Source of the DNA: Achromobacter anxifer
GTDB lineage: Bacteria > Pseudomonadota > Gammaproteobacteria > Burkholderiales > Burkholderiaceae_B
Length of the DNA stretch: 64,000 nt
Assembly (NCBI RefSeq): GCF_903652925.1
Contig: NZ_CAHLAR010000004.1
Coordinates: forward strand, 186,001 to 250,000
Reading direction: 5' to 3'
Below are positions 16,625 to 24,527 of this stretch, piece after piece. How positions within the stretch are numbered: position 1 is the stretch's first letter; every line of letters starts with the position of its first letter. A program made the position numbers and the translations under genes. The notes under the pieces were generated by a model. The model saw only the letters and a list, made by a program, of their open reading frames with translations. It was not told the DNA's origin and searched no databases.

Positions 16625-17590
16625 TCAGCGCGCGTTGGCGCGCGCCAGCGGCGCGGCCTGGACCCGGCTGCGGCGCCATTCGATGAGGCCGATGCCGATG
16701 CCGCTGGCGCAGATGATGGCGATGCCGAGCCAGGTCAGCGGATCCGGGAAATGGCCCCAGACCAGCCAGCCCACCGAGGTGGCGCTGATGATCTGCAGAT
16801 AGACGAAGGGCGCCAGGGTGGAAGCGGGCGCGCGGCGGTAGGCGGCGATCTGGAACAGGTGGCCCAGGCCGCCGGTGATACCGGTGGAGATCAGCACGAT
16901 CCAGTCCAGCGGCGCCAGCGCCTTCAGGACGGGCAGGGCGGGCGGCAAGATGAAGGGCAGGGCCAGCGTCAGGCACAGGGTGCCGATGGCGCCGCTCCAG
17001 ATCAGCGAAGTGAAGGGATCGTCGCCCGCCACGCGGCGCGTGGCGATGAACTGCACGGCGAAGCAACAGGCCGTGAGCAGACCGAACACCGTGCCCACGG
17101 GATCCAGACCGCCGCCCGGGCGGATCACGATGATGACGCCGATGAAGGCAATGCCCGCGGCCACGAAGCGCGAGAGGCGCGCGGGTTCCTTGAGGATCCA
17201 GGGCGCGGCCGACAGCACCAGCAGCGGCGCCAGGAAATTGATGGCGGTGGCCTCCGCCTGCGGGATGTAGCTGAGCGTGGTGAAGAACATCAGCGTGGCC
17301 AGGAACATGGACCCGCCCCGTAGGACCTGTTCGCGCGGCTTCTTGCTGCGCAGCACGCCCAGTCCGCGCGCCGGCAGCACCAGGGCCAGCACCAGCGCCA
17401 GGTGCACGGCATAACGGAACCACGACAGCACCAGCAGCGGCACGCCCGCGTTCATCACCCACTTGCCGCTGGCATCCAGGCACGACAGCGTCCACATCGA
17501 CAGCACCAGCAACAGCACCCCCATCATCGGGCCACTGGAGGCGGGCGCTACAGGGCGCGTGCGACCGTTATCGGCCGGGGTCATCGACAA
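16625..17590 (-). CDS. EamA/DMT-family permease
   Basis: A 321-aa inner-membrane protein with about ten hydrophobic segments arranged as two EamA repeats (first half from [21 protein letters not shown]; second half from [21 protein letters not shown]). The family exports metabolites such as amino acids or nucleosides, or imports S-adenosylmethionine. The substrate is unknown here. It diverges from a LysR gene 79 bases away, a frequent arrangement in which the regulator controls the permease, and lies upstream of fabV on the same strand. Confidence 0.82.
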   Translation of the reverse strand: MSMTPADNGRTRPVAPASSGPMMGVLLLVLSMWTLSCLDASGKWVMNAGVPLLVLSWFRYAVHLALVLALVLPARGLGVLRSKKPREQVLRGGSMFLATLMFFTTLSYIPQAEATAINFLAPLLVLSAAPWILKEPARLSRFVAAGIAFIGVIIVIRPGGGLDPVGTVFGLLTACCFAVQFIATRRVAGDDPFTSLIWSGAIGTLCLTLALPFILPPALPVLKALAPLDWIVLISTGITGGLGHLFQIAAYRRAPASTLAPFVYLQIISATSVGWLVWGHFPDPLTWLGIAIICASGIGIGLIEWRRSRVQAAPLARANAR

Positions 17591-17669
17591 GCTCCTTGAT
17601 CTTCGGGGCGCGGGTTGCGGGCATCAGGCGGCTGACATGATACGCTCATCGCGCCGGGGGAACAGGCTC

Positions 17670-18575
17670 ATGATAGAACTACGCAACATCGAAACTTTTT
17701 TCTGGGTAGCCACGCTGGGCAGCTTTCGCGCAGCGTCGGAGAAACTCAACACCACGCAGCCAGCGGTATCGCAGCGCATCGCCTCGCTGGAGGCCGACCT
17801 GGGCGTGCGCCTGTTCGAGCGCGAGGCGCGCGGCGTCAAGCTCACCGCCAAGGGCCACGAACTGCTGTCGCACGCCGAACGCATGCTGCAGGTGCGGCGC
17901 GACATGTTCGAGGCCGCGCGCGAGCAGAACGTCATGAGCGGCACGGTGCGCATCGGCGTGGCCGAGACCATCGTGCAGACCTGGCTGCCCACGCTGATCG
18001 AACTGATCCATGCGAACTATCCGGCATTGGTGCTGGAGATCGAGGTCGACACGACCCACGTGTTGCGCTCGCACCTGATGTCGCGCCAGATCGACCTGGC
18101 CTTCCTGATGGGGCCGGTGCTGGAAGCGCGGGTCGAGAACCTGCCGTTGTGCACCTATCCGCTGGCCTGGGTGGCCAGTCCCTTGCTGGACCTGGGGCCG
18201 GAGCCGCTGACCCTGGAGCGCATCGGCAAGCTGCCCATCATCACGTATCCGTCCAATAGCGCGCCTTATCGCGTCGTGCGCGACATGCTGACGCGGGCCG
18301 GCGTGAATTCGCCGCGCATGTACGGCAGCGCGTCGATGTCGATGGTGGTGCGCATGACCCAGGATGCGATCGGCACCAGCGTCATCGCGCCGGTGTTCCT
18401 GGGCAAGGAGCTGGCGCGCGGCGAGTTGCGCATCCTGCGGGTGGAGGCCGATCCGCTGCCCGAACTGAGTTTCACGGCCACCTGGGTGCAAGGGCCCGAT
18501 AGCCACGCCGTGCGCGTCATCGCGCAGATGGCGCAGAAGGTGGCGGAGCAGGCCGGAGACGGCGTGCTGCTGTAG
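17670..18575 (+). CDS. LysR-family regulator, copy 1 of a paralogous pair
   Basis: A 301-aa regulator. The helix-turn-helix starts at once ([20 protein letters not shown], then [18 protein letters not shown]), with a co-inducer domain from about 93. It aligns without gaps over its whole length with the 301-aa LysR at 24528-25433. I count 11 differences in the first 60 residues, most of them conservative. It is followed in the same orientation by a 24-bp element also found after copy 2, then by a TRAP transporter operon, which is its likely target. The start at 17670 fits the paralogue exactly. The divergent EamA gene is an alternative target. Confidence 0.9.
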   Translation: MIELRNIETFFWVATLGSFRAASEKLNTTQPAVSQRIASLEADLGVRLFEREARGVKLTAKGHELLSHAERMLQVRRDMFEAAREQNVMSGTVRIGVAETIVQTWLPTLIELIHANYPALVLEIEVDTTHVLRSHLMSRQIDLAFLMGPVLEARVENLPLCTYPLAWVASPLLDLGPEPLTLERIGKLPIITYPSNSAPYRVVRDMLTRAGVNSPRMYGSASMSMVVRMTQDAIGTSVIAPVFLGKELARGELRILRVEADPLPELSFTATWVQGPDSHAVRVIAQMAQKVAEQAGDGVLL

Positions 18576-18612
18576 GTGTTTACCCCAGCAAGTGTGGGGG
18601 AGACGGTCTGGC

Positions 18613-18634
18613 CCAGGGCTTGAAAGCACCCTGG
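18613..18634 (+). terminator. hairpin after LysR copy 1
   Basis: CCAGGGCTT and AGCACCCTGG pair with a small bulge, 37 bases after the LysR stop codon. No T-run follows. It would separate the regulator transcript from the TRAP operon. Confidence 0.4.
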
Positions 18635-18733
18635 CCGGGCTGACCCCGCTGCCCGCAAAGCCGCAGCCCCGCGTCGTTTGCGCGAAATGTGACACGCCAC
18701 CGCAACGAGACCCAAGAAAAATTTATACCCCCG

Positions 18734-18757
18734 TATCGCAACATACGATTGGACGCT
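18734..18757 (+). promoter_or_regulatory. shared 24-bp regulatory element, copy 1 (upstream of the TRAP operon)
   Basis: TATCGCAACAT, then AC, then GATTGGACGCT. The same element with GT in place of AC occurs at 25461-25484, a 22/24 match. TCG...CGA within it is a dyad of T-N11-A form, as in LysR boxes. The similarity extends patchily downstream (both have TGCAATG about 15-20 bases on). It lies in the 422-base leader 18576-18997 between LysR copy 1 and dctP. The rest of that leader holds a hairpin (18613-18634), a possible 26-codon leader ORF (18827-18907) and nothing else I can name. Confidence 0.7.
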
Positions 18758-18826
18758 CCGCGCCCCGGCGGCTGCAATGGCGGCAAATCAATAACGATCG
18801 CCTGGATGCCTAAAGCGGGGGAAAGC

Positions 18827-18907
18827 ATGAACCAGCGTATGTCCCATTCCCAGACCCGGGCGGCAAGCCATGCCGTGCAGGCGGCGCGTCCGCCACTGCG
18901 CGGCTGA
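18827..18907 (+). CDS. possible 26-residue leader ORF upstream of dctP
   Basis: An ATG at 18827 preceded by GGGGGAAAGC opens a 26-codon frame (MNQRMSHSQTRAA...PPLRG) ending 90 bases before the dctP start. The start signal is better than chance in this region. The composition (Arg, Ala, Ser, His) is unlike a known leader peptide, and no homologue is recognised. It may be fortuitous. Confidence 0.22.
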   Translation: MNQRMSHSQTRAASHAVQAARPPLRG

Positions 18908-18997
18908 CCTACAGAATTTCCGATTGCCATCCGCGCGTAGCCAGGATAACGGGATCCTGCGCGCGGCATACCATCCCGCCAGCTAGGAGTTTTGTCC

Positions 18998-20044
18998 ATG
19001 AAGAAGTCGCTAGTTTTCGCCGCCGTCGCTGCCAGCCTGCTGGCCGGCGCCGTCCAGGCGCAGGATCTGCCCAAGACCCAGTTGAAGGTCGTGGGCGGCC
19101 TGAGCAACCTGACTGCCTACAACGATTACGAAAAGCCGTTCTGGACCAAGACCATTCCCGAGCTGTCCAAGGGCCAGGTGACGGCCGACATCAAGGGCTT
19201 CAATGAAATGGGCCTCAAGGGCCCCGAGCTGCTGCGCCTGATGTCGCAAGGCGTGGTCGAGTTCGGCACCGCCACGCTGGCTTACTTCGCCAGCGACAAC
19301 CCCATCAACGAAGCGATCGACCTGGCCGGCCTGGCGCCGGACGTCAAGACCGCGCGCGCCGTGACCGACGCGTTCGAGCCCGTCTACGCCAAGCTGTACG
19401 GCGAGGGCAACAACGTCAAGCTGCTGGGCATTTCGACCTATCCCGCCCAGGTGCTGTTCTGCAACGCCGAAATCAAGGGCCTGGCCGACATCAAGGGCAA
19501 GAAGGTGCGCACCAGCAGCCGCACTACCGCAGAGTTCGTCGAGGCGCTGGGCGGCTCCAGCGTGACCATGGCCTTCGGCGAAGTCGTGCCCGCGCTGCAG
19601 AACAAGGTGGTGGATTGCGCCATCACGGGTTCGCTGTCCGGCTACTCGGCCAAGTGGTATGAGGTGTCGACGCACCTGGTCGCGCTGCCGATCAACTGGA
19701 ACCAGCAGATCCACGCCGTGAACCAGAAGGCCTGGGACAAGCTCGATCCCAAGGTCCGCACGTTCCTGCAGACCAACATCAAGACCCTGGTCGACAACAT
19801 CTGGGACGCCGCCGCGCGCCAGACCCAGGAAGGCTACGACTGCAACACCGGCGCCGCCGCTTGCCCGTTCCCGGTCAAGGGCAAGATGGTCCTGGTCCAG
19901 CCCTCCGACGCCGACCGCGCCTTGCTGAAGAAAGTCACCGAAGAAGCGGTGCTGCCCAAGTGGGCCGCGCGCTGCTCGGCCCAGTGCGTGAAGGACTTCA
20001 ACGCCACCGTCGGCAAGACGCTGGGTCTGACCGCTATGAAGTAA
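18998..20044 (+). CDS. TRAP transporter periplasmic solute-binding protein (DctP family), system 1
   Basis: A 348-aa exported protein with signal peptide MKKSLVFAAVAASLLAGAVQAQ. DctP-family features are the central FCNAEIKGLADIKGKKVRTS stretch (with the conserved Arg that clamps a carboxylate) and AFGEVVPALQNKVVDCAITG. It has an unusual number of cysteines in the C-terminal third (CNTGAAACPF and ARCSAQC), which could form disulfides. The start at 18998 has TAGGAG at 18984-18989. It is followed by two sets of palindromic repeats and then the membrane subunits. The bound substrate is probably an organic acid, an amide or an amino-acid derivative given the linked amidase. Confidence 0.88.
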   Translation: MKKSLVFAAVAASLLAGAVQAQDLPKTQLKVVGGLSNLTAYNDYEKPFWTKTIPELSKGQVTADIKGFNEMGLKGPELLRLMSQGVVEFGTATLAYFASDNPINEAIDLAGLAPDVKTARAVTDAFEPVYAKLYGEGNNVKLLGISTYPAQVLFCNAEIKGLADIKGKKVRTSSRTTAEFVEALGGSSVTMAFGEVVPALQNKVVDCAITGSLSGYSAKWYEVSTHLVALPINWNQQIHAVNQKAWDKLDPKVRTFLQTNIKTLVDNIWDAAARQTQEGYDCNTGAAACPFPVKGKMVLVQPSDADRALLKKVTEEAVLPKWAARCSAQCVKDFNATVGKTLGLTAMK

Positions 20045-20048
20045 TACC

Positions 20049-20190
20049 CCCCCCGAAGCGCTGCGCGCTTCCCCCCCGGGGGGGCATGCCTGCGGACCGG
20101 CGGAGCCGGATCCGCAAGGTGGACTCCCCCCGAAGCGCTCCGCGCTTCCCCCCGGGGGGCATGCCTGCGGACCGGCAGAGCCGGATCCGC
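20049..20190. repeat. two tandem copies of a triple-palindrome GC repeat between dctP and dctQ
   Basis: Copy A1 is 20049-20115 and A2 is 20126-20190. Each contains three successive dyads: GAAGCGCTGCGCGCTTC, a C-run facing a G-run (CCCCCCGGGGGG), and GCGGACCGGC...GCCGGATCCGC. The copies differ at only a few positions and in C/G-run length. Similar palindromic units are scattered in Burkholderiales genomes (general recollection). Here they lie just after the binding-protein stop codon, where they could block 3' exonucleases or partly terminate transcription. Confidence 0.8.
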
Positions 20191-20195
20191 GGCAT

Positions 20196-20296
20196 CCCGA
20201 TCGAGGGGGAGTCGCTGCAGATCGGCATGGCCGGCTTCGTGGCACCCCGATTGGGAGGAGTTGCTGCAGATGGCATAGCTGGCTTCGTGACATCCC
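20196..20296. repeat. second, unrelated tandem repeat between dctP and dctQ
   Basis: Two degenerate direct copies of about 50 bp (B1 20196-20244, B2 20245-20296) share CCCGAT, GGGAGGAG-like, GCTGCAGAT and GGCTTCGTG blocks. They follow repeat A directly. Together with it they fill most of the 315-base gap 20045-20359. The rest is a short leader with the dctQ ribosome-binding site. Confidence 0.65.
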
Positions 20297-20359
20297 TATG
20301 GGATCGTTCGTTAATAGCAGGGGCGGCGATGTTTGCCTGGTCCTGCAAAGGTTTTACTT

Positions 20360-20980
20360 ATGACTCAATCTGAACACTTCCGCCTGCTCGGCGGGCTCTT
20401 GCGGCGCGCCGAGCATTTCTCGCGCTGGGCCGTGTGGGCCGGCGGCGGCTTGACGGTGGCCAGCGTGCTGCTGATTTCGTTTGATGTGCTGGCCCGCAAG
20501 TTCCTGGGCTTCACCACCGGCGGGGCGGACGAGCTGTCCAGCTATGCCTTCGCCATCAGCACCTCGTGGGCGCTGGCGTTTGCCACGCTGCAGCGCGCCA
20601 ACGTGCGCGTGGACGTGGTCTACCAGTACATGCCGGTGCGCGTCGCGGCCGTGCTGGACTGGATTTCCATGGTGGCCCTGTCGGTCTTCATGGTGTACCT
20701 GACTTATTACGCGTTCGAGGTTGTGCAGACCTCCTGGGGGCAGAAATCCGCCGCCAATACGCCGCTGGCCACGCCCTTGTGGATTCCGCAGGGCTTGTGG
20801 GCGCTGGGTCTCGCCTGGATGTGCGTCACCGTCGCGCTGATGCTGGCGCGCGCCTCGGCCGCGCTGGTCACGGGCGACATCGAGCTGGTCAAGAGCATTT
20901 GCGGCGTGCGTTCGGCGCAGGAAGAGGCCGACGAGGAAGCCGCCGCCGGCGAGCGCATGGTGAAGGGAGAGGCCGCATGA
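20360..20980 (+). CDS. TRAP transporter small membrane subunit (DctQ), system 1
   Basis: A 206-aa protein with four predicted membrane segments (about 27-47, 58-80, 95-118, 138-160), the normal DctQ layout. The start MTQSEHFRLLGGLL at 20360 has AAAGG eight bases upstream. The family motif around RKFLGFTTGGADELSSYAF is visible. Its stop overlaps the DctM start in ATGA, so translation is coupled. The C-terminal tail (about 30 residues, acidic EEADEEAAAGE) is longer than usual. Confidence 0.88.
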   Translation: MTQSEHFRLLGGLLRRAEHFSRWAVWAGGGLTVASVLLISFDVLARKFLGFTTGGADELSSYAFAISTSWALAFATLQRANVRVDVVYQYMPVRVAAVLDWISMVALSVFMVYLTYYAFEVVQTSWGQKSAANTPLATPLWIPQGLWALGLAWMCVTVALMLARASAALVTGDIELVKSICGVRSAQEEADEEAAAGERMVKGEAA

Positions 20981-22260
20981 TTTCCACCGCATTGATTCTG
21001 CTACTGGTGCTGATCGGCCTGTCCATTCCGGTGGGCGCGGCGCTGGGCGTGCTGGGCCTGATCCTGGACCCGCTGTTCTCGATGTTGCCGCTGACGCGCG
21101 CCATCGGCGAAGTCTCGTGGAGCACCAACAACGAGTTCCTGCTGGTGGCGATTCCGCTGTTCATCATGCTGGGCGAAGTGCTGCTGCGCGCAGGTTTCGC
21201 CGAACGCATGTACGGCGCGATGAGCCTGTGGCTGTCGTGGCTGCCGGGCGGGCTGATGCACGCCAACATCGGCGCGTCGACGCTGTTCTCCGCCACCTCG
21301 GGCTCCAGCGTGGCGACCGCCGCGACGGTGGGCACCGTGGCGATCCCGCAGATCCGCAAGTACGGCTACAACGAGCCGCTGTTCCTGGGCAGCCTGGCCG
21401 CGGGCGGCACCCTGGGCATTCTGATTCCGCCTTCGATCAACCTGGTCATCTATGGCGTGCTGACGAATTCCTCGGTGCCCAAGCTGTACCTGGCCGGCAT
21501 CATCCCGGGCTTCGCGATGGCCGCGCTGTTCATGCTGACGGTGGTCATTGCCTGCGTCGCCAAGCCGTCGTGGGGCGGCAAGAAGATCCAGGCCACCTGG
21601 GGCCAGCGCTTTGCCAGCCTGGTGCACCTGGCGCCGCCCATGGGGATCTTCTTCCTGGTGGTGGGCTCCATTTATGCCGGCCTGGCCACGCCGACCGAGG
21701 CAGCCGCGCTGGGCGTGCTGGGCGCCTTCATCCTGGCGGCCTGGTTCCGCCGCCTGACCTGGTCGATGCTGCGCGAGGTCATGGAAGGCACCATGCGTTC
21801 CACCGCCATGATCATGCTGATCGTGGTGGCGGCCAGCTTCCTGAACTTCGTCATGTCCGCCACCGGCTTGACCGACGCGCTGACCAAGTCGATCACCGGC
21901 CTGGGCCTGTCGCCGGGCTGGATGCTGCTGATCGTGGTGATTTTCTACCTGGTGCTGGGCTGCTTCATGGAAACGCTGTCCATGATGATCACGACCATCC
22001 CCATCGTGGCGCCCATCATGATCGGCCTGGGTTTCGACCCGATCTGGCTGGGCATCGTCATCATCATCCTGGTAGAAGCCGCCCTGATCACGCCGCCCGT
22101 GGGCCTGAACCTGTTCGTGGTGCAGAGCCTGCGCAAGAGCGGTTCCATGAGCGCGGTCATCGTCGGCAGCCTGCCGTTCGTGCTGGCCATGTTCGTGATG
22201 CTGGCCCTGCTGGCCTTCTGGCCGGACGTGGCGCTGTGGTTGCCGCGCGTGTTCGGCTGA
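20977..22260 (+). CDS. TRAP transporter large membrane subunit (DctM), system 1
   Basis: A 427-aa inner-membrane protein with about twelve hydrophobic segments, the sodium-coupled transport core of a TRAP system. Typical DctM stretches are visible: ATSGSSVATAATVGTVAIPQ, AAGGTLGILIPPSINLVIYG and GCFMETLSMMITTIPI. The start is ATGA-coupled to DctQ. The DUF2848 and amidase genes follow on the same strand, so transport and metabolism of the substrate are probably linked. Confidence 0.9.
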   Translation: MISTALILLLVLIGLSIPVGAALGVLGLILDPLFSMLPLTRAIGEVSWSTNNEFLLVAIPLFIMLGEVLLRAGFAERMYGAMSLWLSWLPGGLMHANIGASTLFSATSGSSVATAATVGTVAIPQIRKYGYNEPLFLGSLAAGGTLGILIPPSINLVIYGVLTNSSVPKLYLAGIIPGFAMAALFMLTVVIACVAKPSWGGKKIQATWGQRFASLVHLAPPMGIFFLVVGSIYAGLATPTEAAALGVLGAFILAAWFRRLTWSMLREVMEGTMRSTAMIMLIVVAASFLNFVMSATGLTDALTKSITGLGLSPGWMLLIVVIFYLVLGCFMETLSMMITTIPIVAPIMIGLGFDPIWLGIVIIILVEAALITPPVGLNLFVVQSLRKSGSMSAVIVGSLPFVLAMFVMLALLAFWPDVALWLPRVFG

Positions 22261-22331
22261 CCTTTATTCCTTAGACACTCCGGACGCGGCCAGCCGCCGC
22301 GTCCTTCACCTCCTATTTCCGCAGGACAGAC

Positions 22332-23015
22332 ATGAAAGCCGTATTCCAGATCGAAGACTCGCAGCCGCGCCAGGTGGAAGTCGAGTTCAACACCCTGATC
22401 GTCGCCGGCTGGGCCGGCCGCGACATGGCCGCGATCGAGCACCACATCGAAGAGCTGGCCGCCATCGGCGTGCCGCGTCCCAGCAGCGTGCCGCTGTACT
22501 ACCGCATCGCCGACAACCAGCTGACCCAGGCCGAGACCGTGCAAGCCCTGGGCGAGGACTCCTCGGGCGAAGTCGAGACCTTCGTGTTCTCCGTGGACGG
22601 CGAAATGTACGTCAGCATCGCCTCCGACCATACCGACCGCAAGCTGGAAACCTACAGCGTGGCGATGTCCAAGCAGGTCTGCGTCAAGCCCGTGGCCGCC
22701 AGCGCCTGGCGCCTGGCCGATGTGGCGGACTACTGGGATGAGCTGATCATCCGTTCCTACATCGTCGAGAACGGCGTGGAAGTGCTGTACCAGGAAGGCC
22801 CGCTGGCGTCGCTGCGCACGCCGCAGGACCTGATCGCCGGCTACACCGGCGGCGCCACGGTGCTGCCGGCAGGCGCGGGCATGACCTGCGGCACGGTGGG
22901 CGCGATCGGCGGCATCCGCGCCGCGGCCGACTTCACCATGGAATTGCATGATCCGCGGCGCCAGCGCAGCCTGCGCCACCGCTATCATGTCGAGACGCTT
23001 CCGGTAGTGGCCTGA
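22332..23015 (+). CDS. DUF2848-family protein
   Basis: A 227-aa cytosolic protein matching the DUF2848 family by overall pattern: N-terminal FNTLIVAGWAGRDMAAIEHHIEELAAIGVPRP, central SDHTDRKLETYSVAMSKQVC, and a glycine-rich GAGMTCGTVGAIGGIRAAADFTMEL near the C-terminus. The arrangement resembles fumarylacetoacetate-hydrolase-like folds, and SDHTDR looks like a metal or substrate site, but no activity is established to my knowledge. The gene lies between the TRAP subunits and the amidase, 71 bases after dctM, so it probably acts on the imported compound or its product. Confidence 0.78.
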   Translation: MKAVFQIEDSQPRQVEVEFNTLIVAGWAGRDMAAIEHHIEELAAIGVPRPSSVPLYYRIADNQLTQAETVQALGEDSSGEVETFVFSVDGEMYVSIASDHTDRKLETYSVAMSKQVCVKPVAASAWRLADVADYWDELIIRSYIVENGVEVLYQEGPLASLRTPQDLIAGYTGGATVLPAGAGMTCGTVGAIGGIRAAADFTMELHDPRRQRSLRHRYHVETLPVVA

Positions 23016-23040
23016 TTCCGGCCCCCGGCGCCGATCGCCA

Positions 23041-23061
23041 GGCGCGCCCCAGGGGCGCGCC
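23041..23061 (+). terminator. hairpin between the DUF2848 and amidase genes
   Basis: GGCGCGCCCC and GGGGCGCGCC flank a single A, a near-perfect 21-base palindrome followed by CGTTTGC. It is likely a partial terminator or processing barrier inside the operon. Confidence 0.45.
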
Positions 23062-23099
23062 CGTTTGCATACAAGCCGCAAGGCGGCACTAGGATGATT

Positions 23100-24443
23100 A
23101 TGGTTGCGACTCTGAATGATCTGACCCTGGCCCTGCAAGAGGGCCGCAGCACCTCCGTGGAGCTGACCCAGGCGGCGCTGGCCCGCGCCCAGGACGAGGC
23201 GGGCGAGGGCGCGCGCGCGTTCACCCGTTTGTACGCCGAGTCCGCGCTCGCGCAAGCCCAGGCTTCCGACACGCTGCGCGCCGCCGGCATCGTGCGTTCG
23301 GCCATCGAAGGCCTGCCCATCAGCATCAAGGATCTCTTCGACGTCGAAGGCGAGACCACGATGGCCGGCTCGGTGGCCCGCGAAGGCGAACCGGCGGCTG
23401 ATGCCGACGCCGAAGTCGTGCGCCGCCTGATCGCCGCGGGCGCGGTCATCATCGGCCGCACCAACATGACCGAATTCGCCTATTCGGGCCTGGGCATCAA
23501 CCCCCATTACGGCACGCCCCTGAACCCCTACGACCGCGCCACCGGCCGCATCCCCGGCGGCTCGTCCTCGGGCGCGGCCGTGTCCGTCGCCGACGGCATG
23601 TCGGCCGCGGCCATCGGCTCGGACACCGGCGGTTCCGTGCGCATTCCGGCCGCGCTCTGCGGCCTGACGGGCTTCAAGCCCAGCGCCTGGCGCGTTTCCA
23701 TGGAAGGCGTGCTGCCCCTGTCGGCCAACCTGGACTCCATCGGCCCCATCGCCGCCAGCGTGCGCTGCTGCGCCGAGTTGGACGCCATCCTGTCCGGCGA
23801 CGGCGGTCCGGTGCCGGAAGCCGCGACCCTGCGCGGCCTGCGCCTGGCCATTCCGACCACGCTGGCCCTGGACGCCATGGACAAGCACGTCGCCGACAGC
23901 TTCGCGGCCGCGGTCAGCCGCCTGAAGGAGGCCGGCGCCCTGGTCGAAGAGATCGCGATTCCGGAATTCGCCGAGCTGGCCGGCATCAACGCCAAGGGCG
24001 GCTTCACCGCCGCCGAGGCCTGGGCCTGGCACCGCGACCTGATCGCCCGCGCCGGCAAGCGCTACGATCCGCGCGTGGTGTCGCGCATCATGCGCGGCAA
24101 GGACATGAGCGCGGCCGACTACCTGGACCTGCTGGACGCGCGCGAAGCCTGGGTTGCGGCGGTGGATCGCCGCATCGCCGGCTACGACGCCCTGATCATG
24201 CCGACCACGCCCATCGTGGCGCCGGCCGTCGCCGACCTGCAAGCTTCCGACGAGGCCTACTACGCGGCCAATGGCCTGATCCTGCGCAACCCCACGCTGA
24301 TCAATTTCCTGGATGGCTGCGCCTTGTCGCTGCCTTGCCACGCGTCGGGAACGGCGCCGGTGGGGCTGATGATCGCGGGCAGCAACGGCACGGACCGCCG
24401 CATCCTGGGCATCGGCCTGGCGGTGGAAGCGCTGTACGCCTGA
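23100..24443 (+). CDS. amidase, amidase-signature family
   Basis: A 447-aa hydrolase of C-N amide bonds. The Ser-cisSer-Lys triad is visible: Lys77 in ISIKDLF, the serine cluster Ser155-157 in PGGSSSGA, and nucleophile Ser179 in SDTGGSVRIPA. The family includes GatA, allophanate hydrolase and many acylamide hydrolases. Without GatB/C nearby this is a catabolic enzyme rather than tRNA amidotransferase. I prefer the ATG at 23100 (AGGA at 23091-23094). An in-frame ATG at 23094 overlaps that site and is the alternative. It is the last gene of the TRAP-DUF2848-amidase unit and ends at a strong hairpin. Confidence 0.88.
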   Translation: MVATLNDLTLALQEGRSTSVELTQAALARAQDEAGEGARAFTRLYAESALAQAQASDTLRAAGIVRSAIEGLPISIKDLFDVEGETTMAGSVAREGEPAADADAEVVRRLIAAGAVIIGRTNMTEFAYSGLGINPHYGTPLNPYDRATGRIPGGSSSGAAVSVADGMSAAAIGSDTGGSVRIPAALCGLTGFKPSAWRVSMEGVLPLSANLDSIGPIAASVRCCAELDAILSGDGGPVPEAATLRGLRLAIPTTLALDAMDKHVADSFAAAVSRLKEAGALVEEIAIPEFAELAGINAKGGFTAAEAWAWHRDLIARAGKRYDPRVVSRIMRGKDMSAADYLDLLDAREAWVAAVDRRIAGYDALIMPTTPIVAPAVADLQASDEAYYAANGLILRNPTLINFLDGCALSLPCHASGTAPVGLMIAGSNGTDRRILGIGLAVEALYA

Positions 24444-24456
24444 CGGTAACGCCGGA

Positions 24457-24489
24457 CCGGGGCGGGCGGCAGCCGCCTTCCCGCCCCGG
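24457..24489 (+). terminator. terminator-like hairpin after the amidase
   Basis: CCGGGGCGGG and CCCGCCCCGG form a 10-bp stem with an inner small dyad, 13 bases after the amidase stop and before LysR copy 2. There is no T-run. Confidence 0.5.
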
Positions 24490-24527
24490 GGGCTAAGATG
24501 GCGGCTGCACAGCCGGACGCCGCCGCC

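Noticed and set aside
20049-20296. Insertion sequence ends
   Set aside because: No transposase frame lies between the repeats and no flanking target duplication is visible.
20041-20300. CRISPR array
   Set aside because: Two pairs of tandem repeats with no regular spacers and strong internal palindromes. There are no cas genes in the window.
22332-23015. Classifying the DUF2848 protein as a fumarylacetoacetate hydrolase
   Set aside because: The general resemblance is weak and the metal-binding ExE...D pattern of that family is not clearly present.
24498-24527. Upstream ATG at 24498 for LysR copy 2
   Set aside because: It adds ten residues ([10 protein letters not shown]) absent from the otherwise gap-free paralogue, and the normal LysR start [10 protein letters not shown] is at 24528.
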